Origin: Micrococcales bacterium UBA3913
GTDB lineage: Bacteria > Actinomycetota > Actinomycetes > Actinomycetales > Microbacteriaceae
Direction of reading: 5' to 3'
Length of the DNA: 28,904 bases
NCBI GenBank assembly: GCA_002391425.1
Contig: DGEZ01000020.1
Coordinates: 1 to 28,904, forward strand
Shown: piece by piece, positions 23,863 through 28,904 of the stretch
Layout of the letters: each line of letters opens with the position of its first letter
Numbering within the stretch: position 1 is the stretch's first letter
Position numbers and translations under genes: made by a program
The notes under the pieces: generated by a model
What the model was told of the DNA's origin: nothing
Database searches by the model: none
Seen by the model: only the letters and a program-made list of their open reading frames with translations

Positions 23863-24843
23863 TCAATCGAGTCTATCTGCCTCATCTGACAGCACAACCT
23901 CTGTACCGGGAATGCCCAGCTCCGCAGCCCTCTTATCTGCCATGGCGAGCAGTCGACGAATCCGCCCCGCCACAGCATCCTTCGTCATCGGCGGCTGAGC
24001 GAGGTGTCCCAATTCATCGAGGCTGGCTTGCTTATAGGCGAGCCGGAGCTCTCCGGCGTAACGCAAATGTGCGGGCACATCATCGCCCAGAATGTCCAAT
24101 GCGCGCTGCACCCGGGCCCCCGCCGCCACGGCCGCCTGCGCGCTGCGGCGCAGATTCGCATCGTCGAAATTCACCAGGCGGTTCGCGGCCGCCCGGTTCA
24201 CCCGTCGCTGCCGGGTTGCATCCCACGACTGGGCAGTCTGAGCCGCCCCAATGACATCCAGCAGGTGCACGATCGCCGCAGCCTCACGCACCACAACGCG
24301 GTGGCTGGACCGCACCTCACGGGCCTTCGCCGCCACATCCAGGCGACGCGCCGTACCCACGAGCGCCATCGCGGCCTCGTTTCCCGGGCAGGCCACCTCC
24401 AGCGTCGCAGAACGTCCCGGATCCGTCAGAGACCCGCGCGCGATCATCGCCCCGCGCCACACCGCGACCGTCACCTCTTTTGCTGCGCTGACGAGGCTCG
24501 CCGGAAGGCCCCGGATGACCCGTCCGCGCGCGTCGATCAGGCCCGTCTGCCGTGCCAGGGTCTCCCCGCCACGCGCCACACGTGCGACGAATCCACCGGG
24601 AGCCCCCATAGCGTTTGCTCCGTCAAGGACCTCCACGTGAGCCCCGAACAGCTCCGCCAGATCACGTGAGACACGGCTGACAATCGCCTCCGTATCGCAC
24701 TCAACCTCGACGACCATGTGACCCGAGATACGGTGCAGGCCACCAGCAAACCTCAGAATCGTCGCCAGCTCGGCGGCACGCAGTGCCCCCTTCGGCTCTC
24801 GAAATGACGCGAGTTCGTCCCGCATCTGCTCTGTCAGGCCCAA
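23863..24843 (-). CDS. whiA: WhiA family DNA-binding transcriptional regulator
   Basis: A 326-residue WhiA: an N-terminal degenerate LAGLIDADG homing-endonuclease fold (LATILRFAGGLH at about 26-37 and ARGSLTDPGRSATLEVACP) joined to a C-terminal helix-turn-helix region. In Streptomyces WhiA controls sporulation genes with WhiB; in non-sporulating Gram-positives it affects division. The TTG at 24843 is the likely start: it gives the typical GLTEQMRDELASF beginning and has AAGGAG eight bases upstream within the last codons of rapZ. It follows rapZ by five bases, without the yvcK gene that usually lies between them. Confidence 0.93.
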   Translation of the reverse strand: MGLTEQMRDELASFREPKGALRAAELATILRFAGGLHRISGHMVVEVECDTEAIVSRVSRDLAELFGAHVEVLDGANAMGAPGGFVARVARGGETLARQTGLIDARGRVIRGLPASLVSAAKEVTVAVWRGAMIARGSLTDPGRSATLEVACPGNEAAMALVGTARRLDVAAKAREVRSSHRVVVREAAAIVHLLDVIGAAQTAQSWDATRQRRVNRAAANRLVNFDDANLRRSAQAAVAAGARVQRALDILGDDVPAHLRYAGELRLAYKQASLDELGHLAQPPMTKDAVAGRIRRLLAMADKRAAELGIPGTEVVLSDEADRLD

Positions 24844-24848
24844 GCCTC

Positions 24849-25736
24849 TTACTCCTTACCCAAATCCCTATGCTTCACCTGAACGGCGATGCCGTCCACA
24901 CTGCGCAACTCGGCCGCCAGCCGCTCCGTCATTGCAACCGAGCGGTGTTTCCCCCCCGTGCACCCGATCGCAATTACCGCGTGGTGCTTGTTCTCCCGCC
25001 GATACCCCTCCACGGTGATCTCCACCGCACGCGTATACGCGTCCAGGAAATCCTGCGCGCCGTCCTGACTGAGCACGTATTCTGCCACGGGTGCGTCCCG
25101 ACCGGTGAGCTGACGCAGTTCCGGAACCCAGAAGGGGTTCGGCAGGAAACGCATGTCTGCGACCATATCCGCATCCAACGGTATCCCGTATTTGAATCCG
25201 AAGCTCATCACTGTCACCTGCAACCGATTAGCCCCCGGTTCGGCAAAGAACTCCGCGACTCGACGAGACAGCTGGTGAACGTTCAGCCCCGACGTGTCGA
25301 TGATGACGTCCGCTGTGTCACGAATGCTCTGCAGCCGTCTGCGCTCCTCCGAAATTCCGTCGATGATCGTTCCATCGCCCTGGAGCGGATGGGGCCGGCG
25401 CACCTGTTCGAATCTCCGAACCAGGATTTCATCGGCGGCCTCCAGGAACAGGATGCGCACCGACACCCCGGACGCCCGCAACAGCTCCAGCTGCTGATCG
25501 ATGTGCGTGAACAGGGCACCGCCGCGCAGGTCGATGACAACGGCGATGCGCGGCAACGTGGGCGCGGAAGCCTCTACCAACTGCAGCAGAGGCTGAACCA
25601 TCTGCGGCGGAAGGTTGTCCACCACGAACCAGCCCAGGTCCTCCAACGCGTTTGCTACAGTCGATCTGCCCGCGCCTGACATCCCCGTCACCACGAGCAG
25701 TTCGCTCGTGGACGTGCCGCCGACACCTTCTGACAT
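24849..25736 (-). CDS. rapZ: RapZ/YvcJ family nucleotide-binding protein
   Basis: A 295-residue RapZ family protein. Walker A GMSGAGRST (18-26) lies in the N-terminal P-loop domain; the C-terminal domain carries VMSFGFKYGIP, DMRFLPNPFWVPELRQLTG and IGCTGGKHRSVAM, the family's most conserved blocks. In enterobacteria RapZ controls the glucosamine-6-phosphate synthase regulatory RNAs; in Gram-positives the role is less clear and it is known mainly by its gene neighbourhood. It starts 27 bases after the uvrC stop with a GGGGAG site and overlaps the whiA ribosome binding site. Confidence 0.94.
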   Translation of the reverse strand: MSEGVGGTSTSELLVVTGMSGAGRSTVANALEDLGWFVVDNLPPQMVQPLLQLVEASAPTLPRIAVVIDLRGGALFTHIDQQLELLRASGVSVRILFLEAADEILVRRFEQVRRPHPLQGDGTIIDGISEERRRLQSIRDTADVIIDTSGLNVHQLSRRVAEFFAEPGANRLQVTVMSFGFKYGIPLDADMVADMRFLPNPFWVPELRQLTGRDAPVAEYVLSQDGAQDFLDAYTRAVEITVEGYRRENKHHAVIAIGCTGGKHRSVAMTERLAAELRSVDGIAVQVKHRDLGKE

Positions 25737-25763
25737 TGTGCTTCACTCCCCTGTCTGGAGTAT

Positions 25764-27638
25764 CTAGCCTATTCCCTCAGAGCCCACGGCCTCCCGGTGA
25801 ATGACATCAGCGAGACGCTCACCGATGCCGGGAACCGCCGCCAGCTCCTCCACAGGAGTCTGCGCGATCCGCGCAATTGATCCAAACTCCCGTAACAGGG
25901 CCTGCGCCCGTTTCGGCCCCACGCCCGGGATCTGAGCCAGCCGCGTCTCCAGCTTCCGCGTGCGCAGCGTCCGCTGATAGGTAATCGCAAAGCGATGGGC
26001 TTCATCCCGAATGCGCTGCAGCAGAAACAACCCCTCCGAATTGCGCGGCAGGATGACCGGATACTCCTGGCCAGGCAGCCACAGTTCCTCGAGCCGCTTG
26101 GCTAGCCCCGCCACGGTGATCCCCCTCACGCCCAGATCGTGCAGAGCGCGTTCTGCGGCGGACACCTGGGGGGCTCCCCCATCGATGAGCAGCAGCGACG
26201 GTCGGTAGGCAAAACTCCGCTTATCCTTCTCGGATACGCTGCCGTCCTTGTCAGACTCAGCCGCCAGCAGGCGGGAGATCCGCCGCGTGATGAGCTGGTA
26301 CATGCTCTCGGTGTCGTCACGCGTCCCCGTGATCGAGAACTTTCGATACTGCGCCTTCTTCGGAAGTCCGTCCTCGAACACCACCATCGACCCCACCACA
26401 TCCGTGCCGCCCAGGTGAGAGTTGTCGTAGGCTTCGATGCGCAGGGGCGCCTCCGGCAGGTCCAGTGCCTCCTGGACCTCCCGCATCGCGGTCGACCGCA
26501 CCGCGTAGTCGGAGGTTCGCTTCGCCTCGTACAGCCGGAGCTTCTCCGCAGCATTCTCCGTCACCGTGTGCAGCAGCGCGGCCTTGTCTCCGCGCTGGGG
26601 CACCATGACGCGCACCGACCGCCCCGCTGCCTGCCGCAGCAAGTCCGTCACGGAGTCGTCCAGCGGAACCGGCACGTAAACCCGACCCGGCACATCGGCA
26701 TCCGCCCCGTCATACATCGTCTGCACAGCCTGGGTGAGCAGATCCGCATCCGAGGCGTCGTCGTCCGCATCCACGACCCACCCGCGCACCCCGCGGATCC
26801 GGCCCTGGCGCACCCGGAACATGTGCACGGAAGCGGAGAGCTCGTCTCGGGCGATGCTGAGGAAATCCGCATTGGTGTCCGTACTCAGCACGACTGCCGT
26901 ACGTTTCAGGACCGTCTCCAGAGCCTGAAGCTGGTCACGGTATCGTGCCGCAGCCTCATAGTTCTGCACGGAGCTGGCCTGTTCCATCTCCTGACGCAAC
27001 TGGCGCACATAGCGCTCGTCGCGCCCCGACAAGAACGCGCAGAAGTCCTGGGCGATCCGCCTATGGTCCTCGGCGGAGATTCTGCCTACGCACGGTGCCG
27101 AGCACTTCCCGATGTCGCCGAGCAAACAGGGCCGCCCAGTACGGTGGGCACGGTCGAAAACACCCCGCGAGCAGCTGCGCACCGGAAACGCCTTCAGCAT
27201 GAACTCCAGAGTTTCCCGTACCGCACCCACCTTCGGGTAGGGGCCGAAGTACCGGTCTCCGGAGTGCCGGGATGCCCGCGTCACCAGTGCCCGCGGATAC
27301 GTCTCCCCCATGGTCACGGCCAGGTAGGGATAGGACTTATCGTCCCGAAACACCACGTTGAACGGCGGATCGAACTCCTTGATCCACGTGTATTCGAGTT
27401 GTAGCGCCTCAATCTCCGAGCCGACAATCGTCCACTCCACGGAACGAGCCGTCGTCACCATGCGCTGGGTGCGCTCGTGCAGGCGATTCAACGGACCGAA
27501 GTAATTGGTCAGCCGTGCTCGCAGATTCTTCGCCTTGCCGACGTACAGCACGCGTCCGGACGCACCCAGGAAGCGATACACGCCCGGGTCGGTCGGAATG
27601 TCGCCCGTTTTCGGACGCCACGAAATATCCTCAGCCAT
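25764..27638 (-). CDS. uvrC: Excinuclease ABC subunit C
   Basis: A 624-residue UvrC, which makes both incisions in nucleotide excision repair. The N-terminal GIY-YIG nuclease domain (about 17-97) includes GVYRF, LYVGKAKNLRARLTNYF and Glu77; a Cys-rich RSCSRGVF...CLLGDIGKCSAPCVG segment follows, then a UVR helix pair around NYEAAARYRDQL, the RNase H-like domain with IEAYDNSHLGG and LLLIDGG, and a helix-hairpin-helix pair (QIPGVGPKRAQALL and AVPGIGERLADVI). The ATG at 27638 gives the standard beginning; it overlaps the uvrA end by eight bases. A longer open frame upstream lies inside uvrA and has no family match. Confidence 0.96.
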   Translation of the reverse strand: MAEDISWRPKTGDIPTDPGVYRFLGASGRVLYVGKAKNLRARLTNYFGPLNRLHERTQRMVTTARSVEWTIVGSEIEALQLEYTWIKEFDPPFNVVFRDDKSYPYLAVTMGETYPRALVTRASRHSGDRYFGPYPKVGAVRETLEFMLKAFPVRSCSRGVFDRAHRTGRPCLLGDIGKCSAPCVGRISAEDHRRIAQDFCAFLSGRDERYVRQLRQEMEQASSVQNYEAAARYRDQLQALETVLKRTAVVLSTDTNADFLSIARDELSASVHMFRVRQGRIRGVRGWVVDADDDASDADLLTQAVQTMYDGADADVPGRVYVPVPLDDSVTDLLRQAAGRSVRVMVPQRGDKAALLHTVTENAAEKLRLYEAKRTSDYAVRSTAMREVQEALDLPEAPLRIEAYDNSHLGGTDVVGSMVVFEDGLPKKAQYRKFSITGTRDDTESMYQLITRRISRLLAAESDKDGSVSEKDKRSFAYRPSLLLIDGGAPQVSAAERALHDLGVRGITVAGLAKRLEELWLPGQEYPVILPRNSEGLFLLQRIRDEAHRFAITYQRTLRTRKLETRLAQIPGVGPKRAQALLREFGSIARIAQTPVEELAAVPGIGERLADVIHREAVGSEGIG

Positions 27639-28885
27639 GATGCTGGAGCCGAGGATCAGCGAGGACCTCCGCGAGGAAGGCTCCCGTATAGCTGCCCGGA
27701 ACAGCCGCGACCTGCTCCGGCGTTCCCTCCGCCACGACCGTGCCGCCGCCGGAGCCGCCCTCCGGACCCAGATCGATGATCCAGTCCGCACTGCGGATCA
27801 CGTCCAGATTGTGCTCGATCACGAGCACCGTGTTGCCCTTGTCCACGAGGGACTGCAGCACAGTGAGCAGCTTCGCCACATCCTCGAAGTGCAGCCCCGT
27901 GGTGGGCTCGTCCAGCACGTAGATGGTTCGACCCGTCGAGCGCCGCTGGAGCTCGGTGGCGAGCTTCACCCGCTGTGCCTCGCCCCCGGACAGAGTGGTT
28001 GCCGACTGGCCGAGCTGGATGTACCCCAGGCCAACATCCACCAAGGTGTTCAGATACCGGGCGATCGCGGGAACTGGCGCGAAGAATTCCGCGGCCTCGG
28101 CGATGGGCATGGCGAGCACCTCCGCGATGTTCTTGCCCTTGTAGTGCACGGACAAGGTGTCGCGGTTGTACCTGGCCCCGTGGCAGTCCTCGCACGCTAC
28201 GTACACATCGGGCAGGAAGTTCATCTCGACCCGGATCGTGCCCTCCCCGGCGCAGGTTTCACAGCGCCCCCCCTTCACATTGAAGGAGAACCTGCCCTGC
28301 TGGTATCCGCGCGCCTGGGCATCCGGAGTCTGGGCGAACAACTTCCTGATGTGGTCGAACACCCCGGTATACGTCGCGGGGTTCGAGCGCGGCGTCCGGC
28401 CAATGGGCGACTGGTTGACGTGGACAACCTTGTCCAACTGGTCGATCCCGGTGATCCGCGTGTGCTTGCCCGCCACGCGGCGGGCGCCGCCCAGTCGATT
28501 GGCGAGCACCTGGTACAGGATGTCGTTCACCAGGGTGGACTTGCCCGACCCGCTGACCCCGGTCACGACGACGAATAACCCCAGGGGGATGGACACCGTG
28601 ACGTTCTGGAGGTTGTTCTCGCGTGCCCCCACAATCTGCAGCTCGGCACCGCGCTGACGCGGCCTGCGCTGCGGGGGCGTCTCGATGACCCGGCGCCCGG
28701 CGAGGTAATCTCCGGTCAAGGACTCGGTGTTGTCCAATAACGTCGCCAGCGTTCCCGAGTGCACCACTCGGCCCCCCTCGACACCGGCGCCGGGACCGAT
28801 ATCGACGATCCAGTCGCTGGCCCGAATCGTGTCTTCATCGTGCTCGACAACCAGCAGGGTGTTGCCCATATCGCGCAGCTTGAGC
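27631..28885 (-). CDS. uvrA: Excinuclease ABC subunit A, C-terminal part (truncated by contig end)
   Basis: The last approximately 417 residues of UvrA, the damage-recognition ATPase of excision repair. The fragment begins in the tail of ATPase domain one (GNTLLVVEHDEDTIRASDW), then shows domain two: Walker A GVSGSGKST, the zinc module with two Cys pairs (GGRCETCAGEG and VACEDCHGARY), signature TLSGGEAQRVKLA and Walker B IYVLDEPTTGLHFEDV. The 5' part is missing because the contig ends at the adapter junction (28885/28886). A naive translation would start at an ATG inside the adapter and give the artefactual N terminus MCIRDR. The gene is not biologically truncated as far as can be seen. Confidence 0.95.
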
Positions 28886-28904
28886 CTGTCTCTTATACAC
28901 ATCT
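28886..28904. other. Sequencing adapter (Nextera mosaic end)
   Basis: The final 19 bases, CTGTCTCTTATACACATCT, are an exact match to the Nextera/Tn5 mosaic end in reverse complement. They are library sequence joined to the interior of uvrA. Confidence 0.98.

Noticed and set aside
27639..27791. Extension of UvrC to an upstream start inside uvrA
   Set aside because: The segment is arginine/serine-rich shadow translation of uvrA and precedes the standard UvrC N terminus.
1..28904. CRISPR arrays, tRNA or rRNA genes, insertion sequences, phage genes, attachment sites
   Set aside because: No repeat-spacer pattern, no cloverleaf or rRNA-like stretch, and no transposase or integrase reading frame was seen; spacers are too short to hide them.

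Overview
The window is one assembled contig of an actinobacterium (Actinomycetota). Evidence for this is the dense GC-rich coding, frequent GTG/TTG starts, TANNNT-type -10 boxes, and lineage markers: RbpA, WhiA, OpcA, DUF3099, and the order tkt-tal-pgi-zwf-opcA-pgl facing rbpA-secG-tpiA-pgk-gap. RbpA and the gene order resemble Actinomycetales/Micrococcales (an Actinomycetaceae-like organism is possible), but I cannot name a genus. Heme A synthase, heme O synthase and SURF1 indicate an aa3-type cytochrome oxidase, so the organism can respire oxygen. Both contig ends carry the 19-nt Nextera transposon mosaic end, so the ends are library artefacts and not natural boundaries.

Layout. 23-1469 (+): DUF3099 membrane protein, a small Cys/His protein and SURF1, in one overlapping operon. 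1456-3054 (-): a soluble ABC-F ATPase. 3150-3767 (+): a stand-alone biotin transporter subunit BioY behind a palindrome. 3742-8775 (-): an Fe-S assembly operon in the order sufB-sufD-Rieske ferredoxin-sufC-sufT, followed by a Ppx/GppA phosphatase; sufS, sufU and sufR are absent. 8952-10816: ctaA (+) and ctaB (-) converge and make heme A. 11087-19183 (+): one pentose-phosphate operon (tkt, tal, pgi, zwf, opcA, pgl). 19278-24843 (-): rbpA, secG, tpiA, pgk, gap, sodA, whiA, then rapZ, uvrC and the 3' part of uvrA up to 28885. Transcription of the last two blocks runs towards each other and meets at a hairpin at 19184-19209.

Taken together this is conserved housekeeping DNA: respiratory-oxidase cofactor assembly, Fe-S cluster assembly, oxidative and non-oxidative pentose phosphate pathway, lower glycolysis, protein export, and nucleotide excision repair. 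I see no insertion sequence, prophage, CRISPR array, tRNA or rRNA, and no region that looks horizontally acquired. No gene-free stretch exceeds 300 bases; the longest is the 270-bp ctaB/tkt divergent spacer. I found no convincing new multi-gene system. The more interesting points are the two gene absences from otherwise conserved clusters (sufS/sufU and yvcK), sodA placed between whiA and gap, an Asn in CtaA where a heme-ligand His is expected, the uncharacterised Cys/His protein coupled to SURF1, and several clear intergenic hairpins and operator-like palindromes.
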